From Paratrimastix pyriformis (lineage: Eukaryota > Preaxostyla > Paratrimastigidae): a stretch of DNA of 50,255 nt. Location of the stretch: NCBI GenBank assembly GCA_027972325.1, contig JAPMOS010000212.1:1-50255 (forward strand). Direction: 5' to 3'. A program made the translations under genes and the position numbers. The notes under the pieces were generated by a model. It searched no databases and was not told where the DNA came from. It saw only the letters and a program-made list of their open reading frames with translations. Shown piece by piece: positions 39,702 to 50,150 of this stretch. Position 1 is the stretch's first letter. Each line of letters begins with the position of its first letter.

Positions 39702-42700
39702 TATATGAGCCCATCTTCTCCACCAACACATCATACTCTTCTCTCTCTTTTTCACGCAGCAACGCGTCCAAGTCCGACCTGGACGGGCAAATGGCCACCT
39801 TCCTCCTTGTCGTCCCCGCCCATGCCGGCAGCATGTTCCTCAAGTCAGTCACGACCATGTGATGGTCTGTAACTTCGCTCCACTGTATCTCCTCATTTCT
39901 CCATACCCATAGGTTATCGAGCATCCTTGCCATCGTCCCTTGCGTTGCGAGGCAAAGGTCCAACCGAGCCACCCCTTTCATCCCCGGCTGCTTGTCCTTC
40001 TCCTCTGCATCCCCCCCCTTCTTGTTCCGCACAAACGTGATCTCATTCTCCTTGCCTACCATCTTCGCCGTGTCATACAGTCCCAACTTCTCATGCTCTC
40101 CGACTTCCTTGGCCCAGCTATTCGCATCCGTGTACACCACCACTCCCTTCCCTCTGCCGCCCCTCCGCCATGCACTCATCCAGCCTTTCAATAATCACCT
40201 TCCTGACCCTCTCCTTGTCATCTCCTCCCCAGTCGGATAGTACATATTCACCAGCCGGAGGTTGGTCTTTCCCTCCGACCAGTCCATGTACATCAAATAG
40301 CCCGGCAGGACCTCCGTGACACGACGCACCGCCATCTGCAGGGTCCGTCTATATCCTATCATCACCCCCCCTTGGGGTGACGCTCCACCGCATTCTCCAC
40401 CACCGAACTCCTCCACCGCCATCCCCTCATCCACTTCTCCTCCAACTGCTCCTTATTCGCCTTCGTCCCCTTTGTTTCTTGCAACAGGGCAATGTCTACC
40501 CGTCCCACCCGCAACAGGTCCGCCACATTACTTCGCTTCCACTCTGACCCAAGTCCTCGCACATTCCACCCTGCCACCCGCATCCTGTCCTCCTCCTTCA
40601 TCGGCAACCCCGCCCTCAGGTTGGCCTCCTTCCTCCCCCGGCACCACTTCTCCACCCCCGAAACTCCTCCTCCTCCGCCTTCACGTCATATCCCTCTCAA
40701 TATCCAACATTTTTGCTTTTTGCCTCCTCTTCCTTTGTGCATCCTTCTTCCCCCTCTTCCTTGCCTTCCTGCTCATCCCATCCCCAGGTCGCCGACTCAC
40801 TTCCGGATACGACACGCCCGCTACCAGGACCTGCTCCTCCTGTCCTTCAGGCTTCTCCGCCTTGTCTGCTCCCCGCCCTGTCATCCCTTGACTCTCTTTC
40901 CTCACCGCACGCTACTTTCTGCAGTCTCCCCTCTGCAGCTCCCCAAATGCTGGCCCCTCCCGGACCTTTGCATCCGCGACCCCATTCCAGCTTCAGCCAC
41001 GTACACGAAAACATCCCCATGCATAATCTCGCACTCCTCCACCTCATACACCACACTGTCATTGAACCTCCACCACGCCCCATCAATCCTTTTCAGTGCC
41101 ACCCAATGACGCCCCCGCCCCTTCTTCCACAGAATTCCGCCTCCGCTTCCAGGTGGTAGCTTGTCCCGAGTACGTCTACTATGTCCGGCTGCACTTTCCA
41201 CTGCGTCTGATCCGCCCCTACCCCTCTGGTTCCGGAAACCACCTGCACCACCAGGACACTCTCCCCTTCTATCGCACGCTCATCCCGTGCATGCCACTGG
41301 TCCCCACCACACACCGGACACTTCTTCATGACACGGTCATCTGCCATCACTACCCTCCTTACCGCCTCATTCATACTGTCTCCGTCCCTCATCAGACGCA
41401 CAAACAAGCACTCCCGCGCCCTCTCTGCCAACACTTTCACATCCGCATTCCACACACACGTCCACCACCCTCATCCTGACTCCCACCGGGATCCGCGCCC
41501 TTTCAGCAGCTCAATCACAGCCACCCCTGCTTCTCCATCCTGCGTCTCATCCAGTCCCTCCGTCCCCCTCTTCCAAATCCCTTCTTCTCCATCAGGGTCC
41601 CCACCGACACCTCTGACCACATCAAACAGCGGATCTGCCCCACCAACCGCCTCCGCCGCCTGCAGCCCGGCGCTCAACCAACACCTGTGTCCAGTCGTGT
41701 TGGCGATGCCACGATATTGCTCGACGTCTCCCTGCACCGGTACCCTATCCATCCCCGGCTGCCCGCTCCCTCCCCCCATCCAAATCGTCCATGCCTCTCC
41801 TCCAGGGTACATCCTCGCCCGGACACCCATCGACACCTCTCGATGCCACCACTTTCACCCCATCCCTACCAACCGAACCCCGGCATCCATCCGCCCCGCC
41901 CTCGTCCATGCCGCGCCATCCCCGCACCCTTCTCCGAGCCGTCTTCCGCCCCGTCTCCCCACTCCATCTCCGCACCTTTCTTTGCGCTTCTTCCTTTCCC
42001 ACAATCTCCTCCTCTGCACCTCACATTCCGCTATCCCCATCGCCAACAACCAATTCCATGTCAGCCCCAACCCTGCCATTACCACCCTCGCCCACCGTGC
42101 GATCCACTGGCTGATACATCTCCAGTGTCCTTCGTTCATCTTGTTTTCTGAAATATAATGCCAGACCATTGTTGTTCCGCTGCCTTTGCCTGACCGAGAT
42201 CACCGTCCCATCGCAGCCCCAGAGTCCGTTCCCCTGATCAGCAAATGGCACAGAACCCTCATCCTTCCGCTCACATGCCACATCTTCTCGGTCCCCACAG
42301 CATCTTTCAACATGACTCCTCGGGCTCCCCACCCCATCGCTCATCCTGCATTAGTTCAGCCTTTTCCGGCAGCCTCCTCCGGCTAGAAGCTATCCCCACG
42401 CCCAATACTCCTTCAGTTCGCCGGTCAGTTTCTTTTCCCCATCATCCCAGCTTCCCTCAGGTACCAGAACTCTCCTTCCCACATCCACATAGCAGCCATT
42501 CAGCCAACATCCTCTTTGTACCAGCCATCTCTCTCCAAACGCTCGATTCCATCGATTCTCGCGTTAATTCCTATCCCTTCCTGCCATACTTCATCCACCA
42601 GGTCCACCCATTTTCCCACTTCCAATTTTCCATCCACTGCCCCATAGCGCTTCTCTCCCAACCAGCTCCACCATCTGATCCCGTACCCAGCTCACCTCCA

Positions 42701-42940
42701 TTGACCCTGCCACGCCCATTGTTCCAGTCTGTTCCGTTCCATACCCTTCTCCGCTCACTTGCCTTACGCAAAACACAATGCAGAGTCCTACCACCTCAAG
42801 ATGCCACGATCGATCACTGTCCCAATTCCATCCCACCGTTCCAGTCTGCCCCTTGTTACCCCTCGTTGTCCCCCATCCATACTCCTCTTCCAGAGACGCA
42901 CCAAAATGTTTACAGCGCGATGGCCCGTCTCCATATGCAT
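39702..42940 (-). pseudogene. LINE-B unit C ORF2: Trp-rich region, USP-like domain, AP endonuclease
   Basis: ORF2 start at 42940. Same domain order as units A and B: Cys box near 41685, zinc pairs, His box near 41110, basic linker near 40760 and AP endonuclease to 39702, then NP2a. It is fragmented into many short frames; nearly all differences from units A and B are shortened runs of one base, which makes sequencing or assembly error at least as likely as decay. Confidence 0.75.
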
Positions 42941-42977
42941 CTCAGAAGCGCGCCTAGCTTCGAGAGGCCCCTCATCG

Positions 42978-43626
42978 TTACCGATGCGACGACCCATGCC
43001 CATGTGCATGCGTGTGGTGATGCGAGTGCGACGAACGTCGCTCCCCGCTTGGCTGGGCTTCCTCTTCTTGCTCTTGGCCGTATCTGTCGCCGAGGCAGTC
43101 TTGGCAGCTGCCGTCCCTTCTCGCCAGGGCACTCTTCGCCGCCCCATCCTCGGGCTGCATAGCCTGCCCCGTCCCCGGCGTGGCCAGAGTCGGCGTCACC
43201 GGCACTGACGGCGTCGGCGACGTCACCAGGGGCCGGGCTGACGCCGGCGTCACCGCTGCAGGGTGGTCGAACCCTTCGAAGACCGAGGCCAGCTTCGCTG
43301 CAGGGCCTTGCCTCCGATGAAGGCCGGCCTGGCCTTCTCCCTCTTTCCATCCGGAACAGAGCCACTGTCCTCAAAACAGTGAGCCAACGGTAGCGGGATA
43401 ATCAGACCTTTAAGGAGACCAGGTCCGCTGGCGCTGCAAAGACCATGCCACTGTCCCATTTCACCGCAGATGCATCCGCAATTGTCCCTTCGTCCAGGGC
43501 AGCCTGGAGGGCCACTTCGAGCTCCATCTCCGACCTTCCGCTGCGCCAGCCCAGGTCTTCGGTCTTCTTCGCAGCGCTTGGGGCCAGCCTCCAACGCACC
43601 TCCACCTCGCGCGACGCTGACCGCAC
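42978..43626 (-). pseudogene. LINE-B unit C ORF1, C-terminal half
   Basis: VRWRLAPSA region, Ala/Thr/Pro linker and His-rich tail, ending at 42978. Separated from its N-terminal half by NP2b. Several homopolymer-length differences from units A and B. Confidence 0.7.
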
Positions 43627-43635
43627 TGGGACCTT
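43627..43635. repeat. Target-site duplication of NP2b, left copy
   Basis: TGGGACCTT, repeated at 45111-45119. Uninterrupted site: unit A near 28846-28854. Confidence 0.88.
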
Positions 43636-45110
43636 GTTGTTGTTGTTGTTGTGATACTATTTCGACTGCCAGTAACTGCGCGCAAAACACAGAAAACTGA
43701 AACAGAAGAAAATCCGTTCATCCGGTCGAAACCGGCGGGTAACATGCCGACCTACACCCCTCAGGGTAGGCGCACAGACGGCATGGCGGGAAAGAGAGAC
43801 TGGAATGTCGCCAGGAAACAGAATCGTTCAAACACTTGACAGCAAACAGAAGGAACATCAAAAGAAAGAACGGGGCAAGGGGGGACAAAGGATCCAACAC
43901 TGAGACACGGGACACGAGGAACAATGAAAGGGGCGAAGGAAGCAAAAGACAAGAACAGTTAGAACGAAAATATTCCCGAACCCAGCCTGGTGGGGCGGAA
44001 CCCATCCACCATGACCTACCACCTCGGTAGGACAGGCGCACGGGCCCCTGAATCCACCACCCCACACACGTTGCTCCCTTCCCAAAGGCCCACGGTTGGC
44101 AACAGGCGAGAGGTCGGAGGCTAATCTTCGGAGGCACGGCAGAAGCGGCATGGTCGGGCGTCGAGGTAGCACGAGCGGGCGCAGCAGGCACAGCAGACAA
44201 GGGGACACACCAGCAGCAACAGAGGCAGCAACAGGGGCAACAACAGGGGCAGCAACAGGGGCAGCAACAACAGGGGCAGCAACAGGTGCAGGTGCAGGTG
44301 CAGGTGCAGGTGCAGGTGCAGGTGCAGGTGCAGGTGCAGGTGCAGGTGCAGGTGCAGGTGCAGGCGCAAAAGCCGGAGCATGAGATGAAGTCGGAGCCGG
44401 AACAGGTGCCGGCTTGGCGAATGGGTTCGCCACGGTGAGAGGTGCTCTTGGGGCAGCGGAAGAGGCAAATGGATTGCTCGAAGAAGGGGAACGGGCTCTC
44501 TCCTTCTTCCCCGCTGGACGATCGCCATCGATGATCGGGTGGCGAGTTCCACCTCCACCTCCAAGTTGCTTTGGACCACGGTATGTAGTCTCCCCAACAG
44601 ATAGGAGGACTCGTTCTGGCGGTGTGCGGTGTTTGTCCACAGACGAGCCGCGCGATGATTCTTGTGGCACGTGGCAGTCGAAAGTTCGCACATTCGATTG
44701 CTGGAACAATAAAGCCCCAAGAAGTTGGAAAATAAACTGGCTGATCGCTTCAGGCTGCTTCTTCGGATTGTCCTCCAGCAGCATGTGCACCGTGCGTTCG
44801 ATGATCTCATAGCGTGGAGCACGGTGCTCATTGACGACCAATGAACTGAAGAGCTTCATAAGCTCCAAACGCATCCAAGGAGAGAGCTTGTCCAATGGAG
44901 CTGAAGAGGGGGACCACAGATGCCGACCCAACTCATCTTGAAGATACTCTACCATAGGGTCGTCACGACTTTGGATCTCGGCGTGATCCATAATAAAGTT
45001 GGAATCGTCCTTACTGAGCTCGTCATGCTCAGTGGCGATCTCCATGGCCAGAAACGGGCAGAACGCGGAGCAAAGGGAACGTGCAACGCCGAGACTTCAA
45101 CTGGGGATCT
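43636..45110 (-). mobile_element. NP2b, second copy of the NP2 element (1,475 bp)
   Basis: Almost identical to NP2a but inserted 5.4 kb away, in ORF1 of the same unit, with its own 9-bp duplication. TTCG hairpin at 43722-43735 and a (CAA)n tail. Different flanks rule out a simple duplication of NP2a with its surroundings. Confidence 0.9.
43858..45045 (-). CDS. NP2b protein, variant C-terminus
   Basis: Open frame of 395 codons from ATG 45045, identical in its first half to the NP2a protein (helical domain, NPF motifs, Ala-Pro repeat). Beyond the repeat the frame differs from NP2a because of missing single bases (around 44120 and 44200), so the C-terminal 100 residues are probably not the natural ones. 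Confidence 0.6.
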   Translation of the reverse strand: MEIATEHDELSKDDSNFIMDHAEIQSRDDPMVEYLQDELGRHLWSPSSAPLDKLSPWMRLELMKLFSSLVVNEHRAPRYEIIERTVHMLLEDNPKKQPEAISQFIFQLLGALLFQQSNVRTFDCHVPQESSRGSSVDKHRTPPERVLLSVGETTYRGPKQLGGGGGTRHPIIDGDRPAGKKERARSPSSSNPFASSAAPRAPLTVANPFAKPAPVPAPTSSHAPAFAPAPAPAPAPAPAPAPAPAPAPAPAPAPVAAPVVAAPVAAPVVAPVAASVAAGVSPCLLCLLRPLVLPRRPTMPLLPCLRRLASDLSPVANRGPLGREQRVWGGGFRGPCACPTEVVGHGGWVPPHQAGFGNIFVLTVLVFCFLRPFHCSSCPVSQCWILCPPLPRSFF

Positions 45111-46119
45111 TGGGACCTTCACCGGGCGGGTAACAGCCCGCTCAACCGGGCCACGCACCTCCAGGACCAGGCTCCGGCCGCAAGGGGTCACTCCAACATT
45201 GGTCGTGCTGGTGCGTTGCCGTTTCCACGCCGCAAATAAAGCCTCGGGGGCTACCATCTCATTTGATAGGAAGGTTGTCCTCTCGCCAGCAGAGGGGGTG
45301 GCCGACATCACCTGGGCACCAACCGACTCCGCCCAGGCCTTCGCCTCATCCAACATGTTCCCCGCACACCCCAGGGACAGAGCCGTGTTTCCCACCATGG
45401 GCAGCGCATCCATCTTTGCTGGGGGTCTCGGCAGACTGCGGGCATCAGGGTGGTGGATTCTGACCAGCCACCTATCCTTGACCACGGGCCCAAACAATCC
45501 CTTCCCTCTGCGCACCGGCTCAGCCTCGTCCACAGCGCCATCCACCGAAACCGTTGGAGACCCGTCCGGACGGACAGCCTCCTCCGCAGCCCCACCCCAA
45601 CAACTGGGGACGGGGACTAGCGGGCAGGAGCCACCGCAGCAACTGGATTGGCCGAACTAGGGGTAGGGGCCAACGCTTGGCCAGGAGCAGGGGAGTCCAG
45701 CACCGAAGTTGACATAGCACCTACCGCACCACAGAAGAACAACAAAGTGAGGATCGTTGCCAGGCCGCAGATCATCGATTGCATCCCCTTCACTACAGCA
45801 CCAAAATACGTCCAACACGACGAAAATAGTTCATTCCCATTCCCTTGTTCCCTCCTACTTTCCCGCATTCCCTGTTCCATCCCTTGCCTCGATGAGCTCT
45901 CTCAGAATAAAGCATTCTTGCCAACACTCGACTGATAGCTGTCATTCTCCTACCAATAATAAAACAATAGATCAGCATTTCCAATTCATTATTTCCCAGG
46001 TTCGTCCTGAGAGCATTCCGCACGATCTGCTCGATCGTTTGCGGTGCAGGTCTCCGAACTGCTTGTTCAGATCCCAAGGCGCAGACTTCTTGTCTGTAAG
46101 CCCATACAAACGCAAACAT
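45111..46119 (-). pseudogene. LINE-B unit C ORF1, N-terminal half
   Basis: From ATG 46119 (MFAFVWAYRQEV) through the membrane helix to RPVKVP. The stretch 45545-44949 reads without a break through ALSLGCAG, AKAWAESVG and into EALFAAWKRQR because a G-run near 45293 has five Gs rather than the four (units A, B) or three (first partial unit) seen elsewhere; this is probably the correct reading frame of LINE-B ORF1. Interrupted by NP2b. Confidence 0.72.
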
Positions 46120-46184
46120 AAGCGGAACTAGGACGGACCAAATGCGCAGATTTAAAGCTTGCAACAGAGATTATAACGCGGGGG

Positions 46185-47308
46185 CCACTCGTTTTCAGAC
46201 AGTGCCAACACAGAAGGACAGGGAGAAATAGGGGGCCGATGATCACAGCAGCTGCCCACCCCCACGCACCCGTCCACAACCCGCCCAGCTCCTTCACTCA
46301 CACCGCCCGTATCCGCAACAACAACAGCCCCCACTTCCTGCCCCCTCCGCGCCATAGCCCGGGCCCTGGGGACCTCGTCGGTCGGGATGCGGAGGACGAA
46401 GCCCCCGTCCCACCGCCCCGAATCCAAATCGCGATCCTTCAGTTTGATTTGGTCCGGGGCGGTGAGACCGCTCGTCGCAAACCACCGCATCACGTCGGCC
46501 ACCGATCTGCAACCGGCCGGCCTCAGCACGATGACCGTCTTGCCAGGCACATTCTCGAACTGCTCCGACCGCTCCCCGGCAAAATCGGCCGGCGACCCGC
46601 CACGACCGATGGCCACACTGGCGGGCCCCTCACCACACATAGCACACGGAACACCTTCATCATAGGGTCTTGCACCTACCAAGAGATGATCATTCCCAAC
46701 CCCCACCTGACAGACCTTGCCATAAACTTGTTTCCCAGTCACAAAGCAGCCAGGATTGGCTTCCCTAATCGCTTTCAGGAGCAACTCCAGGGAGAAGTCC
46801 CCAACAATCGTAGTGGCTGAGCGCGACTCAGGTAATTCCTCCATTCGGTGGTCCAGGATGTCCAATCCCTTCACCCCACAAAACTTGTCCAATAGCTCCA
46901 AATCATCTTCATAGATGAGCACCTCAAAGGAGGGGTAGGAACCCTCCACCAGCGGCTCAGCGAATCCATCCCTCTCCATTGCCAATGTCAAGTTTCGATA
47001 GTTGGGCGAGGACGAGTCCAGAGGCTTCTTGAAACGAACCGGAACACGGACTCTCTGCGACAAAAGAGACATCATCCAACAAACTACCAGTAAGACCACG
47101 ATCACATTGATAGGGCCGGGACCCGATGCAGGTCCCCCCCTCACCCCACCACAAAAGCGAAATATACCGACCTTACCCTCACGTCTCTTTTTGCTCGCAG
47201 CCTCCGATTGCGCAACAGCTGCTTCTGCATCCCGTTTCTTCTCCTCGATCTTCCCGGCTTCTTCCATTTGCTCCATCGTCATCCCAGATTGTTCTTCAGT
47301 CTTGTTCA
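46185..47308 (-). pseudogene. LINE-C ORF1: membrane-anchored protein, truncated at its 3' end
   Basis: ATG at 47308 (MNKTEEQSGMTMEQ). Order: a Glu/Lys/Ala coiled-coil N-terminus (about 10-35), a basic KKRREG stretch, a membrane helix (NVIVVLLVVCWMMSLLS, about 60-76), VEGSYPSF (matching VEGSFPxF of LINE-A), an acidic segment, CAMCGEG (possible metal site), and the C-terminal module KTVIVLRPAG, helix VADVMRWFATSG, QIKLKD and RWDGGFVLRIP. That module lines up with GKWDGTWLLTV of LINE-A2 and supports a shared RRM-like fold. About 370 codons are open; the natural end is missing because LINE-B sequence starts at 46184. Confidence 0.78.
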
Positions 47309-48335
47309 TTGGAAAATAGCAAGAGGCAGCGAGAGAATCGACGCAAAAAACGGGGCAAAGGAATTCAAAACTCGAGGGTCTATGCGACCGGGGGAACAAA
47401 GGAGGGGTAGGAACCCTCCACCAGCGGCTCAGCGAATCCATCCCTCTCCATTGCCAATGTCAAGTTTCGATAATTCGGCGAGGACGAGTCCAGAGGCTTC
47501 CTGAATCGAACCGGAACACGGACTCTCTGCGACAGAAGAGACATCATCCAACAAACTACCAGTAAGACCACGATCACATTGATAGGGCCAGGACCCGATG
47601 CAGGTCCCCCCCTCACCCCACCACAAAAGCGAAATATACCGACCTTACCCTCACGTCTCTTTTTGCTCGCAGCCTCCGATTGCGCAACAGCTGCTTCTGC
47701 ATCCCGTTTTTTCTCCTCGATCTTCACGGCTTCTTCCATTTGCTCCATCGTCATCCCAGATTGTTCTTCAGTCTTGCTCATTGGAAAATAGCAAAAGGCA
47801 GCGAGAGAATCGACGCAAAAATCGGGGCAAAGGAATTCAAAACTCGAGGGTCTATGCGACCGGGGGAACAAAGGAGGGTAGGAACCCTCCACCAGCGGCT
47901 CAGCGAATCCATCCCTCTCCATTGCCAATGTCAAGTTTCGATAATTCGGCGAGGACGAGTCCAGAGGCTTCCTGAATCGAACCGGAACACGGACTCTCTG
48001 CGACAGAAGAGACATCATCCAACAAACTACCAGTAAGACCACGATCACATTGATAGGGCCAGGACCCGATGCAGGTCCCCCCTCACCCCACCACAAAAGC
48101 GAAATATACCGACCTTACCCTCACGTCTCTTTTTGCTCGCAGCCTCCGATTGCGCAACAGCTGCTTCTGCTTCCCGTTTTTTCTCCTCGATCTTCACGGC
48201 TTCTTCCATTTGCTCCATCGTCATCCCAGATTGTTCTTCAGTCTTGCTCATTGGAAAATAGCAAAAGGCAGCGAGAGAATCGACGCAAAAATCGGGGCAA
48301 AGGAATTCAAAACTCAAAGGTCTATGCGACCGGGG
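46926..48335 (-). repeat. Three tandem 5' monomers of LINE-C, 472-bp period
   Basis: Repeat starts are spaced exactly 472 bp (AAAGGAGG at 46926, 47398 and 47870); the outermost monomer ends at 48335. Each holds the 5' UTR, a start codon (47308, 47781, 48251) and the first 130 or so ORF1 codons including the membrane helix. The two outer copies would encode only a short membrane peptide. Confidence 0.9.
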
Positions 48336-49741
48336 AGGCAACCGCCGTCCCGAGCCAACCCCCTTCCCTCACTGCCAACACCTTGCACCTCTCCAGGTGA
48401 AACAGGTGAAGGCACGCTTGGGTTAGCCACCGGCCGGTCGACACCAGCGACCCGATGACCCTGGCCAGGCGCCGGGCCGGAACCCTCTCCGACCCCATCA
48501 GCTCCCGGACCTCCAGCACCAGTGCCGCAGTCCTCTCCGGGGGGAGCTCGACCCTCAGGTTGTGGGCATCGAGCACAAACCCGAGGAAGATGCATCGATG
48601 AGCTCCGACAAAGGAGCACTTGTTGGAGCTTATGGTAAACCCCAAGCTGCAAAGGAGCGACAGGGTCTCGAGCATCTGCCTCTCGGCCTCCCCCCTTGTG
48701 GCGCAGAGGATCAGGATGTCGTCCAAATATACGACGCACCTGATCCCCTGCGCCCGGAGCTGCTCCACTACTGGTTTCAACAGTTTGGTGAAGCAGAAAG
48801 GTGCCAGCGACGCCCCAAAAGGCATCGCCATCGAGACAAAGGTCGTCTGCCCCCATCTGAACGCCAAGTTTTGGGCTGGGATTCCGCCGCAACCGGAACA
48901 TGGTAATAGGCTTTGCGAAGATCGACCTTCATTAGCAGGTCGTCTTTCTTCATCAGCCAACATGCCTCTGTCAAACCCTCGAGTTTGAAATGAGGCGGAT
49001 CCAGGTATTGATTCGATAGGCGGCAGTCGAGAATGGGCCTCAGCCCACCCTCGCCCTTCGGGATCACAAACAAGGTCTGTAGCAACAGTCCTTGCGTGTC
49101 CTCGCTCACCGCCTTGATCGCCCCCAAGGAGATCATCTCGCTCACTTCGTGCTCGATCGCCTCCCGGGCTTCCCCTGACAAGGCCTTGGGAGGCCTGGCC
49201 TTGAAGAGTTTCTTTGGGACCACCACCGGATCCACGCGAAAACCCTCCCTCAGGAGCTTGACCGCGAAAACCGCGCTCTTGGCTTTGAGCCCCTCCCAAA
49301 CTGCAATTGTTCGGAAAATCTTTCAAGCTGCTCGTCTTTTCGCAGACCGCGAGGCAGCTGGCGACGAAAAAAGCGCCTCCTCCCCATCGGGGTGATCACC
49401 GGGTCCACGGGCATCAGGGTCCCCACCGCCACTCCACAAGGCAGGGGCTGTGGGGCCGTCCCCGAAGCCTGGCTCTCCCCTCCCCTCGCCTACAAGCGAA
49501 GACGAAGAATAGGAGGCAGCCTTCTCTTCAGTACGCGGCTTCTTAAATGATGTCGTCGGGGCCGCCGCCGGCGCAGCCCCAAATCCGGATGGTCCGAGTA
49601 CCGAGGAACCTCAGGGCGAACCTTCCGAACTCCGGTCATCAGAGCGGAAACCGTCGGCTCTTCCCCGACAGCGAAGCCCAAAATCGGCTTCAGACTCGTC
49701 GAAATCGCAGCCACCCGGGCCTTACAGGCGGAATAGCCCAC
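48336..49741 (-). mobile_element. DIRS-like (tyrosine-recombinase) retrotransposon fossil, partial
   Basis: A reverse-transcriptase region of the DIRS/Ngaro type: a palm segment with a VDLRKAYYHV-like box, a YLDD catalytic box, and a downstream FLGFVLD and LARVIGSL region characteristic of this group, with RNase H expected beyond the point where LINE-C was inserted. Upstream (49741-49490) is a short frame that could be the end of a gag-like gene. It is broken, with at least two interruptions in the reading frames, and neither terminal repeats nor the recombinase are in view. Age seems older than that of the LINEs. Confidence 0.75.
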
Positions 49742-49968
49742 CCTGGCCCCGACCCTCTGGCCCGACCCTCGCCCCGACCTCGATTCGACCCTCCCCGACC
49801 TTTTCCGACCCTCCCCGACCCTTGCCGCGACCCTCCCCGACCTCGCCCGACCCTCGCCCCGACCCTCGCCCCGACCCTCCCCGACCTCGGGGACCCTGGC
49901 CCCGACCTGGGGGACCCTGGCCCCGACCTGGGGACCCTGGCCCCGACCTCGGGGACCCTGGGTGGTCC
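49742..49968. repeat. GC-rich tandem repeats (GACCCT / CCCCGACC units)
   Basis: Irregular repeats of GACCCTCGCCCC and then a longer unit GGGGACCCTGGCCCCGACCT three to four times (about 49890-49965). No coding potential that I trust. Confidence 0.85.
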
Positions 49969-50150
49969 CGCCGTGGGAGGAGGGAGGGAGGAGGAGGAGG
50001 AAGGGAGGGGTGTGTGGTGGGGGAGAGGAGGAGGAGGAGGAGGAGGAGGGGAAGGAGGAGGGGGGAGGGAGGGGGAGGAGGGGGTGGGCGGGAAGAGGAG
50101 GAGGGAAGGGGTGGCAGGTGGGTGGTGGGTGCTGGTGGGGGAGGGGGGCT
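49969..50150. repeat. Polypurine (GGA)n-rich tract
   Basis: About 180 bp of almost pure G and A on the plus strand with many runs of three or more Gs, able to form G-quadruplex or triplex structures in principle. No gene. Confidence 0.85.

Larger units (their letters stand above)
22711..46184 (-). repeat. Tandem array of about 5.9-kb LINE-B units
   Basis: The landmark ACTCCAACATTGG recurs at 22711, 28923, 36317 and 45190. Subtracting the later insertions gives spacings of about 5.90, 5.91 and 5.88 kb. Each unit reads, on the minus strand: 5' end, ORF1, ORF2 through the USP-like and AP endonuclease domains, truncation before the reverse transcriptase (KRKRIYKGI), then a 570-bp spacer with a 22-bp minisatellite. 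Units: partial 22711-24266; A 24267-30491; B 30492-37886; C 37887-46184. Units are nearly identical but each carries different insertions, so they are physically distinct copies of one recent amplification. The rightmost unit ends at the likely true LINE-B 5' terminus (CCCCGCGTTATAATC). Confidence 0.88.
46185..48335 (-). mobile_element. LINE-C, 5' fragment with triplicated 5' end
   Basis: A fourth LINE lineage represented only by its 5' UTR and ORF1. The 5' end (CCCCGGTCGCATAGAC at 48335) abuts the DIRS-like fossil, into which it was probably inserted. Its 3' side is lost at 46185, where the 5' terminus of LINE-B begins. The 5' UTR blocks match LINE-A2 closely, linking it to the same group. 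Confidence 0.8.

Noticed and set aside
46152-46184. Natural C-terminus of LINE-C ORF1
   Set aside because: The last codons of that frame fall in LINE-B 5' sequence, so the apparent stop is a chance one beyond the junction.
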